Positions 1 to 11,360 of a stretch of DNA of 64,000 nucleotides are shown piece by piece. Each line of letters opens with the position of its first letter. Positions within the stretch are counted from its first letter, which is position 1. Both the position numbers and the translations under genes were made by a program. The notes beneath the pieces are model-generated. The model worked only from the letters and a program-made list of their open reading frames with translations, had not been told where the DNA came from and made no database searches. Source of the DNA: Panax quinquefolius (Eukaryota; Streptophyta; Magnoliopsida; Apiales; Araliaceae); the NCBI GenBank assembly GCA_020205615.1, contig CM035160.1, positions 4,194,437-4,258,436 on the forward strand, read 5' to 3'.

Positions 1-545
1 ATGGTTTATTCATTAAACTGAGTCTTAATGATAAAATTTATGAAAACTTTTAAAACCTAAAAGATAAGTAGATTTTATTTTCTACTTGACTCTTTTAATG
101 GATTACATATTCCATCGCAGATTAAACCTCATTGTACATTGTATTTTATCGGTTTAACTTTGTTGAAAAAAGTATGATAATTTATTCTCGCATTATCTTA
201 TCGTAATATTTCATCTTGCCATTTAATTGAGTTCACCCTTTTCTTTCACCGTTTCTTCGAGAAACGAGAGCATACATGGACGAGAATCAGTCGGGGAAAG
301 ATAATGGTCCGGAGGATAAGATTAGTAGTCACTCACTATTTCGTGAAATAAAGTGTGATAATAGTTGTAATGAGCGACTCCTTTTTGAGTTTGTATAATA
401 TCTAGTAGACAATATTTGTATTCAAACTCACGCTTTATCAGATTGCATTACTTACAGTTATATTAGTAAGAAACAGATTTGAATTTACGTATCTAGTATA
501 GTGGCGACCCAAGATGGGTGACGATATCTAATTTTAGGCGCCACA
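1..545 (+). mobile_element. 3' part of a type I LTR, cut by the window start
   Basis: The stretch matches, in order, the last part of the type I LTRs found later at 11890-12408 and 18420-18965: the hairpin with TAGA and TCTA arms near 66-90, the block with GAGTTCACC near 230, the GGACGAG/GTCGGGG block near 278-298, and the terminal GCGACCCAAGATGGGTGA block near 505. It ends GGCGCCACA at 545, against GGGCGTCACA in better copies. No primer site follows, so it is a 3' LTR or solo LTR in plus orientation. It is strongly diverged and lies about 1 kb upstream of the ERF start codon. Confidence 0.8.
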
Positions 546-1572
546 GATGTTGTATCTGCATAAATTTAATTAACAATTAATATAAGTTCAGAAGATATAT
601 TGTAAGATACAAAGTTTCATTATGCCTTGATAAAAAGTTTATAAAAGTCATTATTTATTTTATGTAGTCTATAAAGTCATTTTAAAAAGAGTATTTAATA
701 TCTTTAAAAGTCATTAAAATTTCATAAATTCTACAAAAGTATGTCACTTAAAAAAATATTTAAAAATTTTAATTGAATACACCCATAGTAGTAGTAATTA
801 ACGTGAGACAACTTAAATATAAGATGATACAAAATTACAAATATAAAATATTAGCATTATGATAAAAGTCGAGTATTTGAGCAACATTATTATATTAAAA
901 GAATTAATATATATTTCAATCCGATGTTGCACAACTAAAACGATCCTACATATAATTCCGATAGAGTAATACTATAAATATAAATTATTTTATAATTTAT
1001 TAATATGATATATTTATCTCAAATTATATTAAATAATATATTATTTTAATATAATTTTTAATTCTACACAATATACTAAGATAAATATTTTATGTCACAT
1101 CAATAACTTATAAAATATTTATAAAATAATTGATATATCTGCTGTACGAGTATTATTCAGTCCGATAACCTTGGTTTTAGTGCTACACAGTTAATTAAAC
1201 CACTGCCATTCCTAACTCTCTCTCTCTCTCTCTCTCTCTCTCATCGTGATAGTGAATTAGTGATAGTGGTGGGTACACACTGACTTTTGGCTAACGTAAG
1301 AGGCCGTTCAGTCTCCCTCCCTTTCACACCTAAACGCCACCAGCACCACTCATTCATTCTATTCTCACTTCATAAATTAATTTCTCATTTAAAATATTAA
1401 AGGCAAATTCATTAGGCAGGCTGCCATTTTTTTAATACTTCCTAGTATAATGTTTAATTTTATTCACCATTTCAAAAGATGAAACCTGTCGGCGTTAAGA
1501 AGGCAGTTGTATCCTAGCTATAAGTGTAAAGCCAGACCCCTCTCTCTCTTGCTTTATCGTTTTACGCTCTAA
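546..1572 (+). promoter_or_regulatory. AT-rich upstream region and 5' leader of the ERF gene
   Basis: No coding region is visible here. From 546 to about 1190 it is very AT-rich and holds many TATA-like words, so no single TATA box can be chosen. From about 1190 the composition becomes pyrimidine-rich (CT tracts at 1216-1242, 1310-1325 and 1540-1552), as in plant core promoters and 5' leaders. The sequence around the chosen start codon is CTAAATGGC, with A at -3 and G at +4, a good plant context. The transcription start cannot be placed from sequence alone. Confidence 0.5.
1216..1242. repeat. (CT)n microsatellite in the ERF upstream region
   Basis: Uninterrupted CT dinucleotide run of 27 bases, about 330 bases upstream of the ERF start codon. 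Such tracts are common in plant promoters and leaders and tend to vary in length between individuals. No function can be read from it beyond that. Confidence 0.9.
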
Positions 1573-2106
1573 ATGGCCCTCGACACGCTTCACATTCGCA
1601 AGACAGCCGCCTTCCGCCGCAAAGATTCTCCGCCGGTTCCTAAGCCCACAAATAAGACTGCAGAGCCAATGGAAACTCACTTTCGCGGCGTCCGAAAGCG
1701 GCCGTGGGGGCGCTACGCGGCGGAGATTCGTGATCCCTGGAAGAGGACTCGGCGTTGGCTAGGAACCTTCGAGACGGCGGAGGAGGCTGCGCGGGCCTAC
1801 GACGCCGCCGCCAGGAGCATCCGCGGAGCGAGGGCCAAGACTAACTTCTACAACGGAGAAACATTAGCCTCGCCGTTACTTCCGCCGCCGAACTCGCCGA
1901 CACCGGCTATGAGTTCAAAAAACTCGGCGCATCGGACCTTCGAGGTCTCGGGTCAGTTTCTGGCGGGTAATTTACCGGCGAGTACCGAGTATACTGGATA
2001 TGATCTGGAATCAGTTGGAATGATTGTGAACATGCAAGAGGAGAAGACAAGGGCAGAGAAGAAGCCATTGCTGTTTGATCTGAATCTACCGGCGCCGATC
2101 TTCTGA
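1573..2106 (+). CDS. AP2/ERF transcription factor with C-terminal EAR repression motif (ERF group VIII type)
   Basis: Intronless gene of 177 residues. One AP2/ERF DNA-binding domain spans about residues 36-93 ([20 protein letters not shown] ... AKTNF). Ala49 and Asp54 occupy the two positions (14 and 19 of the domain) that mark ERF rather than DREB proteins, so binding to GCC-box DNA is expected from family knowledge. The third strand reads TRRWLGTF where most ERF proteins have TRVWLGTF. The C-terminus (168-175, FDLNLPAP) is a DLN-type EAR motif, close to the (L/F)DLN(L/F)xP consensus but with Ala at the last consensus position. This motif recruits corepressors, so the protein is probably a nuclear transcriptional repressor like AtERF3/4/7/12. 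Residues 101-112 are Pro-rich. The coding DNA is much more GC-rich than its surroundings, as in other intronless ERF genes. It converges with the WRKY gene. Subgroup and ortholog are not certain. Confidence 0.96.
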   Translation: MALDTLHIRKTAAFRRKDSPPVPKPTNKTAEPMETHFRGVRKRPWGRYAAEIRDPWKRTRRWLGTFETAEEAARAYDAAARSIRGARAKTNFYNGETLASPLLPPPNSPTPAMSSKNSAHRTFEVSGQFLAGNLPASTEYTGYDLESVGMIVNMQEEKTRAEKKPLLFDLNLPAPIF

Positions 2107-3594
2107 TCGGCGGTGAGCATGTTTTTGGGAGGAGAAAAGCTCGCTAATCGAGCTTTTTGTTCCGTCTTCCAGTTTTACCCCGTCCCGTTGGTTAATGGTT
2201 ATGTATAAAACAGTCGTTATTATTATGGGTTATGCGTAAATAGTGTCGTTATTGTGAGTCTAATTAAATGAGCTTTGAGCAATTGGAGTCCCTTATTATG
2301 TAATAATTCCCTCGTGACTAGATTTAATCAATGCTTATGTGCAATTGAAAAATACTAATATTATTTAAATGATTTTTTTATATTTATTAAACATCAAATT
2401 GTAAAATTGATAAAATATTTGAATTTTTTACCCTTTATTGGTAAATAAATGAGGGAAAATAATAATTTCAAATAACTTTTAAATTATAGATAATTACTAA
2501 TTGGCCTAATCAAAAATCTACATTATTAATTTATAATGTAACATATCCAATTAAATTGAAAAAAAAATGAAGTATTATACAAGGATGGTGACCAAGGGCC
2601 TTGAACACAATGCCTAATCAATTGTTACTTGGTACTCCATAGTTAGAGTGAGGCCAGTAGCTAAGAGGTAGACAATTTTTTTACAAGTCAAGGTCATAAC
2701 TCATACTCTAACTATGGAATCATAACTTACATATAGTAATGGAGGGAATACATAGTAAAGTAAATCCACATTTATAATTGAGAAATCTATTAAACCAATC
2801 ATGTTTCAGTTCCAAAAAACTAGTACTATTTGCAACAGGCACAATGTATATGTATAATGTATATATCCAAATTTCACCTGGCCTAGAAAATCCCATTTTG
2901 AGCTGAAATATATTTATTCAATAAACTAAACCAACCTATAAAGTAAGGGAATTATAAAACAAAAATAGCAAGTAAAATAGTCCATTTTGCTCACACTACG
3001 TGCAGGAACCTAAGAAATTCTTTCTCCATAAGGACACTCAAAAGAGTTGGAGGGGAATAATTACATCTGAATTAAATTCTACAATACCTGCACAAACCCC
3101 ACACCAAAACACTCTTAATAAATCCCAAATTCTAACATTTCAACATAGCATTAGTAACCTAAACAAGTACAGCTAAGTAATAATGTCTTTTAACAAAAAT
3201 CTAGAATCTAAGCAACCACCAAAGAGATTCTCATAACTAGAGCTACTTGCTGCAATAATATAAGGTAAGAGATTTAGCAAACGCCACCAAAAGCCTAGAT
3301 AATTTCTACCCAATCAAAACTAATGCTGCCATAATAACAAAATGGTTTTCAACAAAAATCTTTAAACTACTGGAAAAGTTAAAACCCAAATTGACTGGTC
3401 ATTTGAGAAGATTCTTACAATCAGGAACCACCAATTCTACAGAATTCTTTAACTTTCCCCTTGGTATCCTGTCTGCCTGCCCAACATTTGAATGCTTTGG
3501 CGTTTGTATGGTAATTCTCTGAAACCAGTAATTTGCACTATCTGCCCCCCCAAGCTTAAACTGCACCAAATATGTACAAGTTTTGCATGATGTT
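2107..3594. other. Intergenic region between the convergent ERF and WRKY genes
   Basis: This 1.5-kb stretch holds the 3' untranslated regions of both convergent genes. Nothing in it resembles a conserved coding exon; short frames on the minus strand just below 3692 are shadows of the last WRKY exon. The part nearest the ERF stop is a T-rich 3' trailer, and the middle (2340-2580) is very AT-rich. No transposon ends, tRNA or tandem repeat were recognised. Confidence 0.6.
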
Positions 3595-5377
3595 TCATGT
3601 GGTTGTTGATTGGACTGGTATCCTTGGGTGGTTATGCTCGCCTTCATAAGTGACAATAAGCATAGAAGGATCTTCCAAGCACCTCTCCACATGTTTCCTT
3701 GCAGGGCAGCCTCTCATGCTGCTACATTTATAGTAGCCTCTGCACAAGCACCAATAAATACATCTCAGTGGAACTAAGTTGATCAATACTGACGCTCAAA
3801 ATTCAAGTACTTCATTAAATATAGTTATTGGATCCAGATATTCATAACAGTTGATCAGCACGGTAATTGAGAACGAATAATTGCACAAGTACAAGTAATA
3901 TTCTTCTTGCCCTGTCCTCCTAGCAACAAGGAACACATGAATTTAAATTTCAATTATCCAACACTGCATCTGTTGACCAGCTCAAATTCATTAATGTGGT
4001 CATCCCAATGTAATGAAAGAATACCTCCCAACCAAAAGAACATTCCTGTGCTGCAATGTTTTTTTTATTGTCCAAGTGTTAAATTAGATAAGTTTTCTTA
4101 AAGACCACCAATCTTCCTAAGATAGATAGAAGATATAAGTCATGAGTGCAATCAAGAGACAATCTTTGAGAACAAAAAGAACAGAGGAATAAATGAACAT
4201 AAAAAGGGAAAGACTGATCTAAACCAATAAAATATAATGTTTTCGTTGTATTACTCTCTACAATACAGGCACATATATAGCATATTTAAGTAGCACATTG
4301 CACTAACAAACTAAAATCCATTGCAAATAATGATAATACTATGAATAGAAATTGCCAGCACTACTCGTAATCTAGTTGCATCTCAAAATAGAGCAGATAA
4401 GGAATTTACCTGGGGTGAGGAGAACCCTTGATTGGTTTCTGACCATACTTCCTCCATGAATACTCATCAGGAGGGATGTCTGCGAGCTTGTTGCTTATAG
4501 CAGGTACTTTGATTGATCTCTTTACCCTATGTTTCCTGTTGAGATAAATAAAGGAGAAAGCAGTAACTAGAAGCTGTAAATAAAAGAAGTGATAAACAAT
4601 TCAGTGAAAAGTGGTACAGATAAGTTACCTCTTCTTTGAGCAGTGACATCTACCACTGCTTCCACATTTCACACTGCCATCATCTCCCTTTGCAGAGCAC
4701 CTTCGTTTGTGCTGGTATGAGCTCTGATCCAAAGAGCGAGTCGCACCAATTAAATGGAAAGCATTGCCCTCCATATTAGCCACACTCCCATCGACACTCA
4801 ATGAGGAGATAAATGACCTAGTGGATGACATGGTGGGCGTGCAGGTAGAGCTATCAAAATTCAGGTTGATGCCACTATTGCTCCGACGGAACATCATTTC
4901 AGCTTGCTGTTTTAACTGTTGCTGCTGAAGCTGAAACTTTTGCTGCAGGAAGTGATAGTTTGATGGTGGTGTTTGTTGGGGTATTTGAAGAGAGTTTTTC
5001 CAATTTGAACTCAGTTCCAATGATGAATTTCCTAAAGTAAGAGTACTTCGAACATTTGAACCCTTATCATGAATTGGGGTCTCAAGGGAATTAGCTGGAA
5101 GAAGCTGAATCGCTTTCGGTTGATAATCAGGTCTACCAATTGGGTTGTCTAAGAGTATGTTTTGGGGAAAAGGGGTTTGAATTTTCTCGATCTTTCTCAC
5201 TCTTGCATGCCCCAAACCAGCATTAAGAAGAGAAACAACTTTCTCAAACTTAAGTACAGCTTCCCCAGTTTCAACCACTAAATTCCTATACTGAATCTGA
5301 TCTTGGGGCTGAGATATCAGACTTAGAACTCTGTGGCAACTCTCAACTGCTGCTTTGTTAGCTTCTTCAACCTCCAT
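3595..5377 (-). CDS. WRKY21: WRKY transcription factor, group IId (WRKY21/39/74 clade), three exons
   Basis: Coding exons on the minus strand are 5377-4629, 4535-4410 and 3739-3595 (749, 126 and 145 nt), giving 339 residues. All splice sites are GT-AG and both introns split an Arg codon after its second base. Residues 48-62 hold the group IId C-motif (VSLLN...GHARVRK), a calmodulin-binding segment in characterised members. A Gln-rich stretch lies near 165-185, a Ser/Thr-rich stretch ([14 protein letters not shown]) follows, and a Cys/basic plant zinc cluster spans about 227-260 with likely nuclear localisation. The WRKY domain starts near 272 with WRKYGQK at 277-283, then Cys297, Cys303, His327 and His329 (C-x5-C-x23-H-x-H). 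Introns after PHPR and before the basic region fit group IId genes. It should bind W-box DNA (TTGAC). The [10 protein letters not shown] and zinc-cluster wording resembles WRKY21 more than WRKY39/74; the exact ortholog is inferred. No broken residues were seen. Confidence 0.95.
3740..4409 (-). other. WRKY intron 2 (inside the WRKY domain)
   Basis: The minus-strand donor is AG|GTAAATTCC and the acceptor TTGTGCAG|AGG. It sits between the PHPR and GYYKC codons, the R-type intron position conserved in group II WRKY genes. It is 670 bases, AT-rich, and has no recognisable transposon inside. Confidence 0.93.
4536..4628 (-). other. WRKY intron 1
   Basis: A short 93-base intron with donor AG|GTAACTTATC and acceptor TCTCAACAG|GAAAC on the minus strand. 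Splicing it out joins the zinc-cluster residues SKKR to [14 protein letters not shown], which is the conserved order in this clade; reading through would hit a TAA at once. Confidence 0.93.
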
Positions 5378-6325
5378 TTCACCACCCTTAAACCAAAAAT
5401 GAGCAAACGAAAAACCTAATTTTACAAACCCATGAGGCCATAAACATCAAAACCACCTCGGAGTCGGCTACTTTAACAGAACTTCAATCACACAAAAACA
5501 AATAAATCATAAACCCAAATAGTAAAAAACCCATCTTGATTACTCAAACAGCAAGGATACCCACTGATCAAAATTTAAAAACAAAAAACAAATGTTCAAC
5601 TCAACAAAAAGGTCAATCAAAACTCAGAAGTCTACCCAGAAGACCAGATTAAACTGGGGTTCTAAAAAATTAATCAAAAAAAAAAAAGAACAGATAGAGA
5701 CCAAAATGACAATAGCAAATCAACCAAAGAAAAAGACAGTCTCTCAAGTAAAGGGCAAAAACAGTAAAGAACGGACCTTTTGGTAAGCTTTGAGTGGCGT
5801 CAAACCCTAGATTCGTCAATATCTATGGTTGAGAAAGGAAGGAGAAATGAGAGACTGCAAGGTGTGAAGGAGAAGACTTTGCTTCTTCAGAGAATTCACA
5901 CACCCAAAAGATTACAAAATTACAATCTTATTTTATTTTGGAGAGAGAAAGAGATAGTATTAATTAACAAGTCGACTTCAAGAAAAAGAGAGAGAAAATA
6001 GTAAAATAAGAGAGAGGCGAGGCGCATTTTCAAATAAACCTGCGCATCATCAGAGAGAAGCGAACTGTCGTCTCTGTCAAGAGGAAAGTGCGACCCACTC
6101 CAGACCTTATTATTCCTTTTCCAACTCCCGTTGTTGTTTTATTTACTCCTTTAATCCATCTAATTTTACTCTTTCTGAAATTGGCCATTTTTATTTTTTC
6201 AACGGCGGCTTCATGCAGCAAGAGTGATACCTAATATGTTTTGTAACAAAAATATGTGATTTTTATTGTGGTATATTAATTTATAAAATTTATCATTATA
6301 TTTAGTCATAAGAGAAAGAGTTCTT
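5378..6325 (-). promoter_or_regulatory. 5' leader and proximal promoter region of the WRKY gene
   Basis: No coding region is supported. Read on the minus strand, it holds CT-rich pyrimidine patches at about 5938-5955 and 5980-6016, typical of plant core promoters, followed by an A-poor leader toward the ATG at 5377. A 5'-leader intron is possible (a candidate donor AAAAG|GTCCG near 5775) but cannot be shown from sequence. The start codon is preceded by GGTGAA, giving a purine at -3. Confidence 0.5.
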
Positions 6326-6596
6326 CTACGAAGACAGTTTTTTTGGGTCGGAAAATTAGATCGGTCTATTTTTATTTTTTATTTTATTTTTAAAAAATTT
6401 ATAATATTTATTTGAACTCAAATTTTTACAGAATCGAGTGATTTATGTGTAATTTGAATAAGATTGACAACTAAGTCATTGAATTTTGAAAAAATTTAAG
6501 TTAAAATAAATATTATAATTTTTAAAATTCAAAAAAATAAAAATAAATAAAAATTGGACCGATCCCATTTTTGGTCCCAAAAAGCTGACCTCCTAG
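6326..6596. mobile_element. MITE-like element with long terminal inverted repeats
   Basis: The two ends are reverse complements over roughly 100 bases. The left arm contains GACAGTTTTTTTGGGTC, then GATCGGTC and an A/T-rich tract to about 6425. The right arm contains GACCGATCCC, GGTCCCAAAAAGCTGACC and ends at 6596. The centre is a short spacer, so the 271-base unit can fold into one long hairpin. No coding capacity. Superfamily is unclear: the ends do not match Stowaway, and a clean target duplication could not be fixed. It lies about 0.95 kb upstream of the WRKY start codon. Confidence 0.75.
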
Positions 6597-7775
6597 ACTT
6601 TTTTCTAACAGAAATGGTAATATTTTATTACATCATATACAAAAAAGTATAAATTTGTTTTGGAAATCATGTCTTAACTCTTTAAGTTTAATTGTTACTA
6701 TTATTAAAAATGGTCATAATCATATTAGTGTAAATTTATCAAAATTAGAGATTCCTACAATTAGATTACACTGCTTGTGACAATTATAATATTTTTAAAT
6801 AATTTTTTGACAATCATATAAGAAAGAAAAAATAGTTTGCCGCAATTAAAGATTTTATTCCAATAATAAGATTTGGAATGTGACATGAGGACAAAAATTA
6901 TGGTCATAGGACAAAAATATTTTTATGGATAAGGACAATCTTTCCATAAACAATTAATTTTATTGTAATGATTTACATTATTTAATTGACAAGGGCATAT
7001 TTTGTTCAAAAAATAATTATTACGTCTTCAAAATGTTTGTCATATAGATATTAATTTTTAATTTGTTTATTTTTGGTTAATTATTTATTAGTAAATAATC
7101 TTCATAATCAAATTACATCACACTCAAAGAATCTGGATTAGTTTATTGAGGTGTATGGACAGATTAAATTATCATTAATATCAGTTTAAGATCAAAATAA
7201 AAATAAAAAGAGTATTATTTTCAAAGAATATAAATGAAAAATAGAGGTCTGCTTCACAAAAAAAAATTATTTATAATTTTTTCGTTTCAAAGTTTATTTT
7301 ACTTCATTTATTTAATATATAATATCGGAGGAGATTGACTTAGGATTAGCAAACATTTTAAAACATTTTAGTTTCTTTAAATACCCTTCGACTTTTATGA
7401 TAATTCCTATTTTTATCTTTTAGCTTCCTAAGATGCCCTTTAATTTTTATTTTGTACTTATAACTTCAACTTTAATCTTAAAAATTTAAATTATTAAAAT
7501 TTATATGATAATATAAATTACATACATAACACGTGTTTTTTTAATATTTTGAAGAGACAGAAGAAGTCTTCGTATTTTATAAAGATACAAAAATATATTT
7601 TTAATATTTAAAAAATTATAAAAATAATAAAACTATTTTTGCGAAATAGATACTCACGTGAGAGGCAGCTCCTTAAGGAGTTGAAAAGGTCTTGTGGTTT
7701 GAAGAATTTCCCCACTCAACGGCGCAGCTTCTCAAAATGTCCGTCAGAAAACAATACCCGATAAAAATTTATATA
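6597..7775. other. AT-rich intergenic DNA between two MITEs
   Basis: This stretch is strongly AT-rich with scattered T and A runs. No exon, tandem repeat or LTR end was recognised on either strand. It marks the transition from the gene island to the retrotransposon nest that starts at 8072. Confidence 0.6.
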
Positions 7776-8066
7776 CTCCCTCCTCCTTTTCTTAATATAA
7801 GTCGTTTTAGAAAAATATTTTTGTTCCTAAATATAAATCGTTTGAGAATTTCAAGTAAGCATTAATTACTTAATTTTTAATATTGCTTCAAGTAATAAAT
7901 ATAATTTAGATTCTCTCACTATTTTTTACCCAATAAATAACATTATCTTCTTTCAATATAAAGTTGATATAGATAATTGATAAGATATTTAATGTTATAC
8001 AATCATTTCCATAATATCTTAAGACATAACTCTAAAACGATATATATATTAAGGAATCGGAGGGAG
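7776..8066. mobile_element. Stowaway-like MITE (CTCCCTCC ends)
   Basis: The left end CTCCCTCCTCCTTTTCTTAA is matched by the inverted right end TTAAGGAATCGGAGGGAG at 8049-8066, with the subterminal TATAAGTCGTTTTAG answered by CTAAAACGATATATA. CTCCCTCC-type ends with a preceding TA are typical of Stowaway MITEs, which Tc1/mariner transposases move. The left flank is TA (7774-7775). The right flank reads ATA, so the TA duplication is only approximate. Length 291 bases, non-coding. The LTR of the Outer retrotransposon begins six bases beyond its right end. Confidence 0.85.
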
Positions 8067-9440
8067 ATATATATAAGACCTCAAATTATTAATAATTGAA
8101 ATTTAATTTTCTATTTATTATTTTGAAATAAGAAAGGGTTGATTTGATTAATGTAGTTAGTTATGGGTAAAATCCGAATATTTCAAATAATAAGCAGTGG
8201 TTATAAAATACCATTGTTGTCGGAGAATATTCGTTTGGTCGTGGAATATTATTCAGCCGTCGGGAATATTCGCATGACGATTGACGCAAATTGACGTAAT
8301 TGCCCATAACCGGAAAAGCGATTGGATGAAGAAAGCGACAAGTATAAGTTGTTATAAATAACGACGTTATTATATCATATTATCTTGTTGGAATCCGATT
8401 GGTTAAAAACAGATGTAATGCGTTGTTGAATATTAAGATATCAGTATTGCACTCAATTATTGATTAACTACGTAAAAAGCATTACTCAATAATTATTAAA
8501 TAATTCTTTATTCGGTATTTTATTTTATTGATTCAATAATTCTTTGCGTTGATTTTTTTATATTCTTTGTTATTTCAATAATTGTCACTACACACTTATT
8601 TTTATTATCTAGAGCAATAATTCATATTATCCTAATAATATTATTAAAAAATATTATTAGCGAATGCTCAGAAAGTTCGCTCATACAGGAGAGGTTTGGT
8701 CACACCTAATCGCATCGCCAAGAAGGAGAAATTCTTATTAGGAAAGTTCTCTTTCCTTGGAGCACTACCATTCTACCAAAAGATCGTGATTACGTAATAT
8801 TATTTATGAATAATTAATTATTAATTTATATGATGAGAAAAATATTAATTTTATGTGGATATAGATGGAGAAAATTTTTAAAGTGACAATTGTTGAAAAT
8901 CGATATTTTATCTTTTCTCGATAAAATAATATTTTATTATATTATTATAATATAATAATGATGATATTTTTATAATGAATGTGTGATATATGTAGTATAT
9001 GAGGAGGAAGAGTATTTTTGTTGCAAAAGTTGTTTAACACATGTTTTTGTGTGTTTGCGGTGAACCCCATTTCTCGATCGAAATTTGATTATAGCTTTAT
9101 AAAATCGTCTGTTTGTGGATTTGGTCAATTTCTGTTTGGAATTTGAAAAATCTTTTCTTCCGCAAAGTTGTAGAGAATTGAATTTCCTATAAAAAATCAT
9201 GAGATTCGAATTTTCCGATAAAAGGGCTATTTATTGTGAATTATGAAGTTAGGAGTTCCGAAATAATTAATTTTTGGAAGTTTAAAATACTTTAAATAAC
9301 AAAAACGTTTTTTTCATTATGGCGTGTTCCACATGTGTGTTGAATGGGCTGATTTCAGATTTTCTAAGGTTGGCGTAGAATTTAATTTTAATATATTAAT
9401 ATTATATTAAATTTTCGCTTTTAATGTTTAAAGATTTTCC

Positions 9441-9448
9441 TATAAATA
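9441..9448 (+). promoter_or_regulatory. TATA box of the Outer element LTR promoter
   Basis: TATAAATA preceded by TTTTCC and followed by GGGTGCTTA is kept in type II and III LTRs at equivalent positions (19736, 33473). It marks the U3/R boundary of the LTR promoter; the transcript should start some 30 bases downstream, in the segment where element A later inserted. Confidence 0.7.
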
Positions 9449-10339
9449 GGGTGCTTATGTTAGAATTGAAAATCACACCAGAAACTACATGTAAGACCCC
9501 AAATTTTATGAAATAAAAGTATTCAATTTTTCTTATAATTACAATTCAGTAAATGGTTAAATTGATAAAAGTTAAAGTTAAGGGTGATATATGAATTTTT
9601 TTTTAAAAATACGCAAGTGGCAAGCGGTTATCAAATATTCATTGTTGTCGGAGAATATTCTTTCTGTCGGGGAATATTAAATGCGACGCGCAAGCAGCCC
9701 ATTCATGGGCCCCATAACGTAATAACCATGGGATGAAGAAAAAGCGATAAAAAATGAGTTTTATAAATAACTACAGCGTAGTTATATCAAGTAACCTTGT
9801 TGGAATCTCGGTGGTTAAAATATCGAATCTGGCGTAGTTCATGACAAGATCACACCAGATTGCATGTATTTTTTCAATTATTGATTCTACGTGAAAAGCA
9901 CTACTTTCAATAATTGTTATAAATGTAATGTAAAAACCCCAACTTTTGAATAAAGATGAATTTTCTATAAATATTATTTTTGTATATTATGTAGTGAAAT
10001 TGATATAATAGTTGTGGGTAATATTTATAAATTTTGCAAAAGTACGCAAGTTGTTATATAATATTCGATTGGTTAGGGAATATTCGTTTTAACAGAAAAT
10101 ATTAAGACAACTAACACAATCATCAGTGGACCCCACAACGGAATTATTGTCGGATTGAGGAAACGACAAAAATACTTTATGAAAATAACGGCGGAAGTTT
10201 TACTGTTAATCTGTTGAAACACCGGTGTTAAAAGTAAAATGCGATGTCTGGCGTGGTTAAGTAGTACACGGTATTAATTATTGATGCTTTAAGTGATAAG
10301 TCACTCCGGTTTTGTTGGTATTATTAATGTAATAATAAG

Positions 10340-10620
10340 AAAATCTTTTATATAAAATGTAATAATTTTTATAAAGTTATTCTATAAATAGAATATATTA
10401 TATTCTATTACGATAGTGTTGCATAGTGTCTTATAAGATTTTCAGATAGTAAAATCTTTTATATAAAATAGAATACTTTTATAAAAGCTATCTGCATTTT
10501 ATTAGACAATAATTAGAATATATTATATTTTTTATTATGCATAGTATTTGCATAGTAAAATCTTTTATAAAGTTATTCGTTTTATTAGATTATAAATAGA
10601 ATATATTATATTTTGTTTTT
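10340..10620 (+). repeat. Three-copy tandem repeat of about 110 bp in the Nest1 5' LTR
   Basis: Copies start with AAAATCTTTTATA at 10340, 10451 and 10557 and each contains AGAATATATTATATT. The spacing is 111 and 106 bases and the third copy is partial. The repeat lies just upstream of the TATA box, so it may be a duplicated U3 segment. It is lost from the 3' LTR by deletion. Confidence 0.8.
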
Positions 10621-10701
10621 TGCTTTTAAATATGGATCGTCGATTAATGTAAATCAATCTCTCAATAGTTTATGAGTTAGTTACTATGCATTCCATTTTT
10701 C

Positions 10702-10709
10702 TATAAATA
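10702..10709 (+). promoter_or_regulatory. TATA box of the Nest1 5' LTR promoter
   Basis: TATAAATA in the context TTTTTCTATAAATAAGCTC. The equivalent minus-strand site is TATAAATAG in Solo-2 (28824-28832), C (near 52520) and D (near 56838). About 30 bases downstream begins the CATTATTTTC-containing presumed R region. The site is deleted from the Nest1 3' LTR. Confidence 0.65.
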
Positions 10710-10904
10710 AGCTCATTCATTCATTATTTTCTTTTTTAATTCCTTTCAAAACTACAGAGATAAACTATAGAGAGAAAGAAGAAAGTATTCTCGCTACTTC
10801 ACTACTTATATATCCAAAGACTCTTCTTCTTAAGGTAGGGAATATTATTTGTTGTATTCGTAAGGGGTGTTATTCTTTTCTTATTTATAAGAGAAGCGCC
10901 GTTA

Positions 10905-11360
10905 TTCCATCGCTTATTATTACTGTTGGAATAACCTGTATACGCGCTTCACCCTATTCTTGGTGACATTCTTTATTATTCCGTCTTTTCTTTATTACTT
11001 TGGAATATCCTGTCACAAGGCTTTTTCTGGCGGACTGATTAAAATCTTTATTATTACATTGAATATCCCGATGCATGCGTTTACACGGGACCGATTCGCC
11101 TCTTTATTATTACGTTGGAATATCACGTGCATGCGCTTTTCACGGACTGATTCCGCCCTTATTAGTATTCTATTGGAATAACTTTGTCATATGCACAAGT
11201 ACCGCATGCGTGGTGATTTCATTGTTATTCCATTCTTTATTATTACATTGGAACATCCCGCTTGCATTTAATTTCGCCGACATTCGTTCCGTTATTTAGT
11301 ATTCATTGGAATAACTCGTCATGCTAAGCAACCGCATGCATGGTGATTTCTTTTGTTATT
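10905..11360 (+). repeat. 60-bp minisatellite in the Nest1 5' LTR
   Basis: Repeats of about 60 bp built from TTATTATT, TTGGAATA, GCATGCG and a CGGACTGATTCCG-like core. Because the period is a multiple of three, several frames stay open through it; these frames are not genes. Homologous arrays occur in every type I LTR of this window. Confidence 0.85.

Noticed and set aside
3399..3692. 97-codon minus-strand frame next to the WRKY gene
   Set aside because: It overlaps the last WRKY exon in another frame and extends into the 3' trailer; it has no domain of its own.
5592..6001. Lys-rich plus-strand frames upstream of the WRKY gene
   Set aside because: They lie antisense to the WRKY leader and promoter in purine-rich DNA; no codon or domain signal.
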